From Agapanthus africanus (taxonomy: Eukaryota; Streptophyta; Magnoliopsida; Asparagales; Amaryllidaceae), in the NCBI GenBank assembly GCA_030015575.1, contig JASDDO010000001.1, positions 513,603,772 through 513,667,771 on the forward strand: a stretch of DNA of 64,000 nucleotides, read 5' to 3'. Positions within the stretch are counted from its first letter, which is position 1. Each line of letters begins with the position of its first letter. The notes beneath the pieces are model-generated. The model searched no databases. It saw only the letters and a list, made by a program, of their open reading frames with translations, and was not told the origin of the DNA. Shown one piece after another: positions 1 to 10,254 of this stretch. The position numbers were made by a program, and so were the translations under genes.

Positions 1-56
1 CAGTTCGAGTGGCTGATCGAGATGATAGGTCTTCGATACGCCAGTACATGACCTTA
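1..56 (+). pseudogene. C-terminal end of a Ty1/copia pol (RNase H tail), remnant
   Basis: These are the last codons of a copia polyprotein whose remainder lies outside the window. The reading frame ends FEWLIEMIGLRYAST, closely matching the end of the pol at 10180-10240 (FERLFGMLGMRYYSSWP). The Trp codon of the final SSWP-like motif has become TGA, two codons before the normal TAG. It is followed at once by the purine tract and the 3' LTR, the standard copia order. It has no function alone; it only marks the element to which the 72-2110 LTR belongs. Confidence 0.75.
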
Positions 57-71
57 GTGCAAGTGGGAGAT
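57..71 (+). other. Polypurine tract of the left copia element
   Basis: GTGCAAGTGGGAGAT directly precedes the LTR start TGTTAG. The same string stands before the 3' LTR of the full-length element at 10241-10254. By family knowledge it is the plus-strand primer of reverse transcription. Confidence 0.8.
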
Positions 72-1457
72 TGTTAGTGTATATACCCTAGAGGCCATTA
101 CTGTATCATACTAGTTTGTATATTACTTGATGGAAGCTTGGGATATTCACAGTTGTATAGACAATCTTGCTCGAAATGCTAGTATGCTATTTGGTTTGTT
201 TCTACTTTAATGCGTGCATGTGTTTCTTTTAGCATATCGCCTATACACATTAGTGGAGCCCTTAGGATCTTTGCTTGATTACCAGCGTTGTGATGGCAGT
301 CACGCTAGTGGAGGCTGGGTAATCTACAAGCACATCCTTATACAGGTCCCTGGTCGCAGGATTATCGAGACGGGGCATTGATACTCCGGAGTAGACTAGC
401 ATATACGCTTCTCATCCCAGCAGGGGAGATGGTCTGTCCCACAGCCGTCAGTACATCGTACTTGAGATAGTATGCGGGTGCTAGTTAGGTTACGAGTACA
501 CTGGACAAGACTCGTCGGGAACTGTTGGTTGGTACTATACCTATCGTCAGTTATCAGTTCCCAGGTGACATGAGTACAACTTAGTCCGCTGACTTGACAC
601 TGTCACTTCGCCTCGAGTGTGTTCCCACTGTTCTTAGATTGCTACCCTACCACGGCTCAAATGAGTCGTGCAAACAGGTATCAGTTGGGTGCAGTCCCGA
701 AGTACTTGGAGGCAGTGACGGTTAGACAGGATTCGTCTCTCCCGGTATTAGGGGTTGATACCACGCTGTGTCTAGGAGAGCCATTACACAAAGTCCCTGG
801 CCAGGGCAAGTGAGATATACTGGTAGCGTTTCCAGTGTTATCTCAGGGTGTTCTGGGCTACACTCCGACATGATTTGTACCGCTATTAGGGGACTGACGT
901 TTATCGCCCCCTTAGGCCCGCCATGCGATACTCTCAGACGAACAGACCGGACTGTACGAAGATTGTCACATTCAGGTTCAGTAGGAGTTCGGATGGGTTC
1001 ACCTCATTAGTCTTCTTATCGACATCTACTTGGGGACCATTACGTACAGCTAGTACCGCTTGCAGCCTATGGTTAAACCCACTGCCAGCGTAGTGTCGAG
1101 TCTTTAGAGTCCCACACAGAGGGTTATTCGTCTTTGGGCAAAACAGAGTAGAGGTCGTATGGTTTTGCGACGGGGTTCGTTCACATCCGCGCACTTGTGC
1201 ACGTTTGGTGTCCGGACAGTTATTACTAGCGGGCTTTGGTTTAACCCAGATCCTTGTATATGTTTTGGGATCGATTTTATTTCATTGTATTCGTGTTCCT
1301 CGGAACATGGATGCGGGTGTGTTTGCACTGTTGACAGAGGCAAAGGCAGAGGATTCTCATTAGGGTTGATGACCGTTATCTTTTTGCAAACCCTAATGAA
1401 TATGTGAAATATGATTAATAATATTAATTAAAGATTATTGTGTTATAGTTAGGGTTG

Positions 1458-1509
1458 TTGACCATTTGACCTTGGTTGACCCAAGTTGACCCAAGTTGAA
1501 ATATTGACT
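1458..1509 (+). promoter_or_regulatory. Cluster of five W-box motifs in the LTR
   Basis: TTGACC occurs at 1458, 1466, 1476 and 1486, and TTGACT at 1504, several about 10 bp apart. TTGAC(C/T) is the core site of plant WRKY factors, and stress-inducible copia LTRs are known to use such sites. That it acts as an enhancer here is inference from clustering only. Confidence 0.5.
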
Positions 1510-2105
1510 ATCATCATTTCACATAAAAGATGCTGTTTGATCCTAGCAAAATTCATTAAATGTGAAATGATAATGGCCATTTCAAATGAACCATCACCAT
1601 TTTCTTTTAATTAATATTGTTAATTCATAATTCACATATATATGAAAATGGTTGATATTTTCTTTTATTCTCTCTTGCTCATTCTCTCTCATCCATAGCT
1701 CTCCCTCTTCCTCTCTCTCAAAGCAATCCTCTCTCATGTGTTGAGAACCATTTTCTTTTGAGATAAAACACCAAAATTCCTCTCTACTCAATCTAGGGTT
1801 CTAGGTTTAGCAAGCCAAGGACTTTAGTTACCTCTAGATTGAGGTAGGAGCTCCAGGTAGAGGCCCTCGGGTGGATCTTTCTTCGGCAAGAGAAGGCGAA
1901 GAGGAGAAACCATTCAACCCACTCCAAGGAGCAAGAAGAGAAGGAGTTCAAGACCTAGGTATAACCCTCTAACCGAGTAGGTAAAACTTGTAGTTAGTTG
2001 CTAAGTTTTTGTTTAGCAAAGATCCTAACTTCTAGTCCATGTTACCTTGCCCTAAAAAAATCATTTTTTAACGTTTCCGGATCCCCGTAAGAACCGGGAC
2101 GGGTA

Positions 2106-2110
2106 ACGTG
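2106..2110. repeat. Target-site duplication ACGTG, left copy
   Basis: ACGTG immediately precedes the 5' LTR and is repeated at 12459-12463 immediately after the 3' LTR. Five bases is the usual copia duplication. Confidence 0.93.
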
Positions 2111-4300
2111 TGTTAGTTATGTATATGCCCTAGAGGCCATTGTTGTACATATGATGTATATTATAATGGATGCTTGGTTATATATAGAGATGACTTTCTT
2201 GCTCGTCATGATAGTATGCTATTTGGTTTCACTTTATCTTAACATGTTGACTCGTATTGGTTTACTGTTTTACTCTCACATGTTGATAAAGCCCTTAGGA
2301 TCTATACTCGACTACTGGGACTATGATGAGATCATACTAGTGGGGCCGCGGTAGTCGATGAGTACATCCTATAACTGTTCCTAGTCGAGGGTATATCGAG
2401 ACAGGGCATCGATACACCAGAGTAGACTAGCGTATTCGCATCTTGACCCATATGATGGGAGATGGATGATCCCATATCCATCGGTGTTAGACATCAGAGG
2501 TGGTGTACGGGTGCTCAGTAGAGACTGGGTACACTGGACGGACTCGCCGAGAACTCCCAGATGGTGTTATACCACACGTCAGATGGCAGTTCTCCGGTGA
2601 CACTGGTACAGGGTAGTCTGTAGACCCGAGATCGTCATAGAGTCTTGTGTGATTCCCACTGTGCTTTGATTTCCACCTTACCACGTCCAAGAGGGCGTGC
2701 AAAACGGTGGCTTTTGGGTACAGTCCCGAATCAAATGGAGGCAATGAGCGATAGGAGGGGATTCGTCTCTCCCGGTATAGGGAGTTGATGTTGTGCAGTG
2801 TTCGATTGGCTATAACTGGAAGTCCCTGGCCAGGGCTAATATAGAGATTTACTGGTAAGTGTTACTAGTAGTTTCTCGACCCGTTATGAGCCACACATCG
2901 ACACGACTTATCGGTTACTGGGGTCTGACGTATACCACCCCTAGACTTGATATGCGACATATCAGACGAACAGACCGGACTGTACGGGAGTGTTACTGGT
3001 TGGATTCACAGGAGAACGCACAGGCTAGCTTGTTGATCTTCTGATCGCTCAATACCTGGGTGGCTGTTACGTTTAGCTGACCGCTTGCAGCTTGTGGGTG
3101 TTTGATATGATCATCACCTGCTACCGGCGTATTGACGATTCTTTAGAGTCCTACACAGAGGTTTCTTGCCTCAGGCGAAACGGAGTAGTGGCACATATGT
3201 GATATGCGCAGGAGCGAGAATAATGCGATATGGGATACCGTATTATATTCTCGCGATATTTTGTAATGAACCGGGTTATCGGATCAAATGTTGATTCGAT
3301 GAATCGGTACATGATATATTAGTCGGTAATATTCGATATAGCCGGATCGTCGGATCAAGTGTTGATTCGATGATTTAATGTATAATAATATATATATATG
3401 ATATATTATTACATTATCTAATATTGGCTCGCTTTATTATTTCATTTTCTCACTGGATGATACATTGATATATATGCGATATATGTTAATTGTATTATTT
3501 TCTTTTGTTGCAAATATATAATATATATGTGATATATATTATTGTGACATGATATGATTAATTGTTAAACATGTTTAAGGATGATTAATTGAGGTTAGGG
3601 TTTGTTTTGGGTTAGATGCTTCATGCATCTTCTAGAAGCTTTTTCTTTTGTCATTCTTAAGATATTATGGATGACACATTCTTTAACTCAACCAAACCCT
3701 AACTCTAGTTATTTCTCTACTAAATCCTATCCACTCATCCTTGACCATGGTTTACAATTCAATCATATAGGTTTTATTCTATTCATCACAAAAGGATTAA
3801 TAAGATTATTGATTTCCCATTATCATCTTCTTCTCTCTTGAAAAGCTTGCTAGAAAATCCTTAAGTGATGAATAAATATGAGAAAATGATATAAAAAGAA
3901 AGCAAAATTACTACTCTCTCATCCTCATCTCATCCAGCCCATGGGATTAGTTTGTTCATCTCTTTTGAGTGAGAAAGCTTGAGTCTTTGCAACTTCAAGG
4001 TAGATCATCGGAGATTTGGAATACTTCGAGCTAGCATGGATCGTTCGAGTCGTGGAGCCTCTCATGAGTCCGGGAGATCGTGGATCGCGGCAAAGGGACT
4101 TCTACTCGGAACTTGTGAAGTGAAGGAGCGGACTACAAAGGTTGTAATCCCTCACACTTAGATAAAAGTTATCTTCTTGCATGTTAAACCCTAATAATCT
4201 AGCAAAGATCCCGGCTTTAGGTTGTTCGGCGCGTCTAAAATTTTATCCGGGCATGTTTGATGCCTTATGAACCTTCACAAGAGTGCCTAGGAACCCTACA
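2111..4300 (+). repeat. 5' LTR of the full copia element
   Basis: 2190 bp, TGTTAGTTATGTATATGCCC to GGAACCCTACA, repeated at 10255-12458 at a constant offset of 8144 until the (TA)n tract. It contains a hairpin at 3215-3253 and a direct repeat of the CGGATCAARTGTTGATTCGATGA type at 3280 and 3351 (period 71). Short ORFs (2151-2354, 2859-3044, 3602-3841, 3979-4161) recur only because the LTR recurs. Confidence 0.95.
3215..3253 (+). other. Conserved LTR hairpin
   Basis: CGAGAATAATGCG at 3215-3227 faces CCGTATTATATTCTCG at 3238-3253, an imperfect inverted repeat. The same foldback is present in the other copia LTRs of the window, for example near 11360-11398, 12480-12515, 15628-15668 and 43395-43435, on either strand. 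Confidence 0.6.
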
Positions 4301-4301
4301 G

Positions 4302-4314
4302 TGGTATCAGAGCC
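4302..4314 (+). other. Primer binding site, initiator-Met tRNA type
   Basis: TGGTATCAGAGCC, one base after the LTR end, is the standard sequence complementary to the 3' end of plant initiator-Met tRNA. Confidence 0.92.
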
Positions 4315-4498
4315 TAGCTAGAGCATTAGGCGATGTGTTTACGAAGTTAAAACTCCGATCGAACCCGAAACGACGAAATTAGACCCCTCTCTGGAAATTT
4401 TTTAAATTTTGGGATTTTTCTGAATTAAAAATATGTAAAAAAATCAGCAGGGAATTCTAAGAATTACCATGAAGCCCGAGCCCCCAATTCGATCAAAC

Positions 4499-4547
4499 GG
4501 CGGCGGAACCGCGGCTCAAGCAAGCTTGCCCGGCGGTTCCGCGGCGG
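4499..4547 (+). other. Pair of GC-rich near-palindromes in the copia leader
   Basis: GGCGGCGGAACCGCGGC at 4499-4515 and CCCGGCGGTTCCGCGGCGG at 4529-4547, starting 30 nt apart, about 190 nt after the primer site. Similar pairs with similar spacing lie in the reversed copia leader and in gypsy elements A and B. Function unknown; RNA dimerisation or packaging is one possibility. Confidence 0.6.
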
Positions 4548-5936
4548 CTTCATCGATTTGCGACACGTGGCTTCCTGGTAATAACCGTAGGTACTTGTTG
4601 AGTTTTCTGGGTATTTTTAATCTGTTTCAGGTGTTGTAAAATCTGGGGTTTGTTTTGTAATCGTAGATTCGATCGGAATATTTAAATTCGTATTTCTTTC
4701 CGGATATTTAGAAACTGTTAAACTATTTGAACGGATATCATTAACTTACTGTTTCCCGGTACGGCAAACTTTCAAATGATGAAATTTCTTCGGGTTTAAA
4801 TCTTTCGGAAAAATTGTACAAGTTAAGCGGTGGACCCTCTAGAAGACAACAAACCTTAACTCGATTATGTGACCGTCTTGAACTGCCTTTTGAACCTTCA
4901 GGTTTGGGGCAGTACGGCGTGCCACATGTGAGGTGTTGGCTTGACCCTTCTACGGCTGGATCACTGGTACTGTGACATATTCTGGGATTATTTGAACTCC
5001 GCTCAAGTGTTGAGCAGTTTAGGAAATTTTGGGTGTTTGATTATCTGTTCGAAAAGTTTAATACTGTCTATTTATCTGGAATGTGATACAATATGTGGAA
5101 TTCATAGAGTTAGGCATGAAATGCGAAGTATGTGATATTTCGGATTTACGATGTCTAAAGTGATTGTGGATTCCAAATGTTGTAGTTTTACACTTTCTTT
5201 TCTGTGACCGTAAGTGTAATATGTGATATCGCCGGTTTCGTTGCTATATGTCAACGACAATTGGGATGCGCATATTTACTTACGTTGATGATATGAGATA
5301 TTATGTGTTGCTATGATATGTTATATTGGATCGTCGCGTTCTGAATAGCCGGGGTTTTTTTTTGTGAGATGAGGGTTTTTATTTTCATTCATGTAAAATT
5401 CATTTGTAATGTAATATTCTTTTATTTGGGGAACTTCCTGGTTGCGGTTGCTGTCACCAGTGTATATTATTTACTTTTCCGCATTAGGTAGACCCAAGGA
5501 GGGGAGCACAAGTAACCGGGTTCTAGGGTCCAGTGGGAGGCCATCTCGAGGAGTCGAGACCGGGTCTTCTAACCCTAGAATTGGCAGTGTTACTTGCCGC
5601 TCTCGTAGGGTTCTTGGGATGTGGGTTTGGCTATTCGTCGTGACCGTGGAATTCGTGTTTTATACAGGCTCGTATTGAAAACACGGACGTCCTAGTATAT
5701 CCAATATTTCATATATGTTCTTCTGCTGCAATGTTCTGTGATGAGATCATATTACTGCCTGAGACGAATGCCTATACTATATATATATATGCTGATATAT
5801 AAATATTACTGCTTTCGTTTCTTCTGTGATGCTTAGGAAGCATAAGCTGATGGGATTTTTATTAATGAGATTAATAAAAGAAAAGAAACCTAAAGATGTT
5901 GTAGAATCAAAACTTTATAAAAAGGGGTATCTACAG

Positions 5937-6190
5937 TTTTGCTTTGCACAGTGATATATATGATATATCATGCACCTTATTCGATGAGGAAAGGACCGAG
6001 ATCCCTTCATCGGGACTGACTCCTTTAGCAAAACTGGCAGATGCTACAAAACGCGGTTTGTCTTTTGATTCCTTTTAGTGTTTTGCTTTGCACAGCGGTA
6101 TATATGATATATCCTGCACCTTATTCGATAAGGAAAGGGCCGACGATCCCTTCACTGGGAGTGACCCCTTTAGCGAAACTAAGAAAAGCC
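5937..6190 (+). repeat. 144-bp tandem duplication in the leader
   Basis: TTTTGCTTTGCACAG begins at 5937 and again at 6081. Both are followed by a TATATATGATATAT stretch, a TGCACCTTATTCGAT block and a GATCCCTTCA block. The reversed copia leader has the same two-unit structure at about 40450-40695, so the duplication predates the two copies. Confidence 0.8.
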
Positions 6191-6321
6191 TCAAAAACAC
6201 TCCTTTTCAAAACTTCACTCGATTCTACAACGATATCAAGTTCATTACGCTCAGGGTTTTCTGAAAAACCTGCGTAGCCCTCCGTCATTTCAGATAGAGA
6301 CTAGTTAGTATTCATGCTGCG

Positions 6322-6517
6322 TTTGTTGACCTTAGCCAAGGCGTGGTGTACGGTAGCTAATTAGTATTTATCTGCTAAAACATGAGATATGATTGAGTTA
6401 GGGTAGTCGTGCGACTTTGTTGACCTTAGCCAAGGGTCGTACGGGTGGGTTCAATTCAATCAAGAAATGACGGGTCAAACTTGACTAGCGCTTATGATTT
6501 GTTGACCTTAGCCAAGG
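6322..6517 (+). repeat. Three repeats of a TTTGTTGACCTTAGCCAAGG block
   Basis: The 20-bp block occurs at 6322, 6416 and 6498 (spacings 94 and 82). The reversed element has three related blocks near 40108-40135, 40198-40220 and 40290-40312. Each contains TTGACC, a W-box core. Confidence 0.75.
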
Positions 6518-6971
6518 TCATAAGTTGCTAGGGGTAAAAGCATTATCGGGAATTTCAAAAGTTGAAATTTGCAATGAGATTGCATACCTCCTATGAGATA
6601 GTTAGATCCCGATACCCACTGCGAGTAAGAGTTACTCCTGGGAGAGTTTTACACAGGACAATTAGCCGATCAAGTAGGTGTCTAGAAAAGTGTTAACGGG
6701 GTTACGCCTCTGGGAAAACGAGGTTTACATTAATTAGGTCCGTGCGAAAGCACGGGGAACCTCCCTCAAAGTACCGACACTGATCTGGCTGAAAGATTGA
6801 CGAAATTGTAAGGTGTAATTAATCCCGGCTAGTCTTACCTTTTAGGGTTTTAAGGTAGATTTGATAAAAACAGTGGGAGACATCCTGATTAGATAAGATA
6901 ATAACCAATCTAATCTTGCAAGAGCATACGCTAAAAGTGTTTTCTTCTCTCTCTCTCTCCAGGTAGCGACC

Positions 6972-7292
6972 ATGTCATGCCATAATCAAGATAATAATAT
7001 GGATGTATTGACTGAACCCAATTATTGTACTGAGCTAGGGAATGTTGGACCCGTTCTTTCTTATAAGAGTTATAAGACTGAACAGGAAACAGGAGAATAT
7101 CTAGATTCTCACGCCGCCCAAAAGAACATGCATGTTGATGCATCTTCTTCGGGTGTGTTAGTTATTGAGAACTGTTTCTCAGTTCACCCTACGTCCTGGG
7201 TATTAGATACCGGATCAGGATCCCACATATGTAAACAGTTACATGGGCTACGAAAAGGTAGAGAACTAGGAAAAGGTGATCATTCCGTTTAA
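6972..7292 (+). pseudogene. Copia protease region, cut by an in-frame stop
   Basis: Start of the pol reading frame. About 75 residues of linker lead to the retropepsin motif WVLDTGSGSHIC; the catalytic Asp-Thr-Gly-Ser codons are at about 7206-7217. The frame ends at TAA 7290-7292, yet the next codons in the same frame read IGNGASIVAKAVGEY, the usual continuation of a copia protease, so the stop is a point lesion inside the domain. The ATG at 6972 is the first in frame after a CT-rich splice-acceptor-like stretch. The reversed copia element carries a similar segment at 39431-39667, so this N-terminal linker belongs to the family. In an active element the protease would cut the polyprotein inside the virus-like particle. 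Confidence 0.85.
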
Positions 7293-8528
7293 ATAGGGAA
7301 CGGTGCAAGTATTGTGGCCAAAGCAGTTGGCGAATATCACCTTGTATTACCAAGTCGTAATACACTGATTCTAAATGAGTGCTATTATATACCGAACATG
7401 ATGTGCAACATTATATCAGTCTCCTTATTAAGTAAAGAAGGATATAATTTTGTAGTACAGGATAATGTTATGAACATATTTCTAGATCTAAAGTTGATTG
7501 CATCAGGCTCGTTACATAATGGCATATTCATTCTAAATCAGAATACAGTCCTGAATATACAAAACACACACAAGAGGAAAAGTTCAGATATGAACGAATC
7601 CTACTTGTGGCATTGTAGACTTGGTCATATCAATGCGACACGACTGGCTAAGTTACATAAAGATGGTTATTTGAATCCGTTCGAATTATCATCTTATGAT
7701 ACTTGCCATTCATGTCTCAAAGGAAAAATGACCAAAGCTCCGTTTAGTGGACACGGAAAAAGAGTTACTGAACTCTTAGGACTGATACATAGTGATGTAT
7801 GTGGTCCCATGTCTACGCATGCCAGGAACGGTTCTTCCTACTTCATTACATTCACTGACGATCTCTCTAGATACGGACATGTGTTCCTGATGAAACACAA
7901 GTCTGAAGCTTTTGAGAAATTCAGAGAATATAAGCACGAAGTAGAGAAACAAACGGGCAAAAGTATTAAGATCTTTCGATCTGATCGAGGAGGAGAATAC
8001 TTAAGCAATGAGTTCCTAGATTATCTAAAAGAGAATGGGATTCTCTCTCAGCTTACTCCTCCTTATACACCACAGCACAACGGTGTATCTGAGCGGAGAA
8101 ATCGCACCCTATTAGATATGGTGCGCTCTATGATGAGTACAGCTGAGTTACCTATTTCCTTTTGGGGGTATGCGCTGGAGACAGCCATATATCTATTGAA
8201 TAGAGTTCCAACTAAATCAGTGCCTACCACTCCATATGAGATATGGAATGGGAAGAGACCGTCTCTTAAAAGAGTTAAGATATGGGGTTGTCCGGCCTAT
8301 GTTAAAAAGCAAAATCCGGACAAACTCGAGGCACGATCAGTTCTTTGTAAGTTTATAGGATATCCAAGCAATTCGTATGGATATCTATTTTACCACAGTA
8401 AACAACAAAAGGTGTTTGTTGCTCAACATGCCACCTTTTTAGAAAAGGAATTTCTTGAAAAAGAAATTAGTGGCTCTGAGGTAGAACTGGAAGAAGTTCC
8501 AGCAGAACAACTACAACAGATGATTTAG
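7293..8528 (+). pseudogene. Copia protease end, GAG-pre-integrase and integrase
   Basis: Continues the frame of 6972-7292 after the stop; the first possible ATG would fall inside the protein, so this is not a separate gene. Order: rest of protease (NIISVSLLSKEGY); zinc-binding HHCC module with WHCRLGH near 7609 and CHSCLKGK near 7705; integrase core with first Asp in IHSDVCGPM, second Asp in RSDRGGEY and the catalytic Glu in NGVSERRNRT; then a C-terminal region with WGCPAYVKK. Integrase inserts the cDNA into host DNA. The frame ends at TAG 8526-8528, out of phase with the RT frame that follows, so a frameshift lies just upstream, in the poorly conserved linker between integrase and RT. Confidence 0.92.
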
Positions 8529-10240
8529 TGGAACCAGAGGATTCAGTAGTACCCGACGAACCCCAGCCTCTCCGCCGATCTAGTAGGGTTTCTCGTCCAC
8601 CTAAGAGATACTACGGTTTTCTCATTGATGGTGGAAGCGAAGATTGCATCATGGATGATGATGACCCCACTAGTTTCGAGCAGGCCATCACGAGTGGTGA
8701 CTCTGTGAAATGGCTGGATGCAATGCGATCTGAGATGGAATCCATGTACACCAATAAAATATGGATTTTAGAAAATGCTCCTGAAGGGGTAAAACCCATA
8801 GGGAGCAAGTGGATTTTTAAAAGGAAATTTGGTGTAGATGGAAAAGTTGAGACTTTCAAAGCTAGACTTGTAGCAAAGGGTTTTCGTCAACGACCAGGTG
8901 TGGATTATGACGAAACCTTTTCTCCAGTGGCTATGCTTAAGTCCATCCGGATCTTACTTGCCATTGCTGCATACCATGACTATGAAATCTGGCAAATGGA
9001 TGTTAAGACCGCCTTTCTAAACGGTGATTTAGAAGAGTGCGTGTACATGACTCAGCCAGAGGGCTTCGTAGATAGTGGAAGCAGCGGAAAGGTGTGCAAG
9101 CTGCTTAAATCCATTTATGGGTTAAAGCAAGCATCGCGGAGTTGGAACATCTGTTTTGATGTTGTAGTCAAAGAGTTTGACTCCATCAAAAATATAGATG
9201 AACCTTGTATCTATAATAAGGTAGCAGAGGGTAAGGTTGTCTTCCTCGTATTGTACGTGGATGACATACTCTTGATAGGAAATGATATTCCTATGCTGCA
9301 ATCAGTCAAGCTCTTCTTATCACAGAGATTCTCAATGAAAGATCTAGGTGATGCCTCCTGCATATTGGGAATCATGATCTATAGAGATAGATCTAAACGG
9401 ATACTGGGATTGTCCCAATCCAGATACATTGACACCATACTAAAGAGGTTTAGTATGGAAGAATCCAAGCGTGGGAACCAACCCACGATCTCTGGACTCA
9501 CTCTCTCCAAAGAGATGTCTCCCAAGACTGATTTGGAGAGAGCTCGCAAGCAAGGGATACCCTATGCTTCGGCAGTAGGCTCTATCATGTATGCGATGCT
9601 ATGTACCAGACCCGATGTAGCATACTCACTAAGTGTAGTGAGTCGGTATCAAGCAGATCCTGGAGAGAGTCATTGGACAGCAGTGAAGAACATTCTCAAG
9701 TACTTACGAAGGACTAAAGAGATGTTCTTGGTGTATGGTAACGGAGAACTCCAGGTGGAGTCCTTTACCGATTCCAGCTTCCAAAGTGATAAGGACGACT
9801 CTAAGTCGCATTCGGGTTTTGTCTTTACCCTCAATGGAGGGGCGGTATGTTGGAAGAGTTCCAAACAGGATACCGTTGCAGACTCAACGATGGAGGCTGA
9901 ATACATCGCTGCCAACGATGCTGCCAAAGAGGCTGTCTGGATCAAGAAGTTCATTAGTGAACTTGGAGTGGTTTCGTCCATTGAGCATCCAATACCTCTG
10001 TATTGCGATAACAATGGAGCTGTGGCTTTGGCCAAGGAACCCAGATCCCATCAAAAGTCCAGACATATTCTGAGGCGGTATCACCTGATCAGGGAGATAG
10101 TTGATCGCCGGGAGATCGAGGTCAGGAGAGTAGATACGAAGGACAACACTGCGGATCCATTCACGAAGGCTATTCCCCAGATACAGTTTGAGAGATTATT
10201 CGGGATGCTAGGTATGAGATACTACAGCAGCTGGCCTTAG
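8528..10240 (+). pseudogene. Copia reverse transcriptase and RNase H
   Basis: An open frame of 570 codons to TAG 10238-10240. It begins out of phase with the integrase frame and has no ATG of its own at the junction, so it is the downstream part of a frameshifted pol. The proline- and Arg-rich linker (RRSSRVSRPPKRYYGF) is the usual integrase-RT spacer. RT follows with GSKWIFKRK, KARLVAKGF, DYDETFSPVA, MDVKTAFLNG and the catalytic YVDD (codons at 9254-9265). RNase H follows with the first Asp in SFTDSSFQ, Glu in STMEAEYIA, Asp in YCDNNGAVAL, and ends with the conserved DTKDNTADPFTKAI block. The domain is full length with no internal stop, so its own coding capacity looks good; only the fusion to integrase is lost. 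Confidence 0.93.
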
Positions 10241-10254
10241 TGCAAGTGGGAGAT
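10241..10254 (+). other. Polypurine tract of the full copia element
   Basis: TGCAAGTGGGAGAT directly after the pol stop and directly before the LTR start TGTTAG. Confidence 0.9.

Larger units (their letters stand above)
72..2110 (+). repeat. 3' LTR of a copia element, interrupted near its end
   Basis: Starts TGTTAGTGTATATACCCTAG after a purine tract and is related along its first kilobase to the LTRs of the 2111-12458 element (shared text around the GAGGCC start, the LTR middle and the CCCTGGCCAGGGC segment). The second half has diverged: it carries a TTGAC-rich cluster at 1458-1509 and ends in a GC-rich tail. The full copia element is inserted at its end. If the LTR ends in TTACA, the last 8 bases are 12464-12471 on the far side of that insertion, giving an LTR of about 2047 bp. 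The ORFs inside are not conserved between LTR copies and I do not call them genes. Confidence 0.75.
4315..6971 (+). other. Long non-coding leader in place of gag
   Basis: No frame longer than about 80 codons, no zinc knuckle and no gag motif over 2.66 kb. It holds a palindrome pair (4499-4547), a 144-bp tandem duplication (5937-6190), three TTTGTTGACC repeats (6322-6517) and a CT-rich stretch ending CTCTCCAG at about 6961, a few bases before the first pol ATG, which looks like a splice acceptor. The same organisation occurs on the minus strand at 39668-42308, so it is a family trait and not a deletion private to this copy. About 190 bp near 4790-4970 also resembles internal sequence of the Tekay-like gypsy element. 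Confidence 0.7.

Noticed and set aside
7314-8528. Separate integrase gene starting with GTG at 7314
   Set aside because: GTG starts are not expected here, and the frame is continuous with the protease upstream apart from one stop; it is one broken polyprotein.
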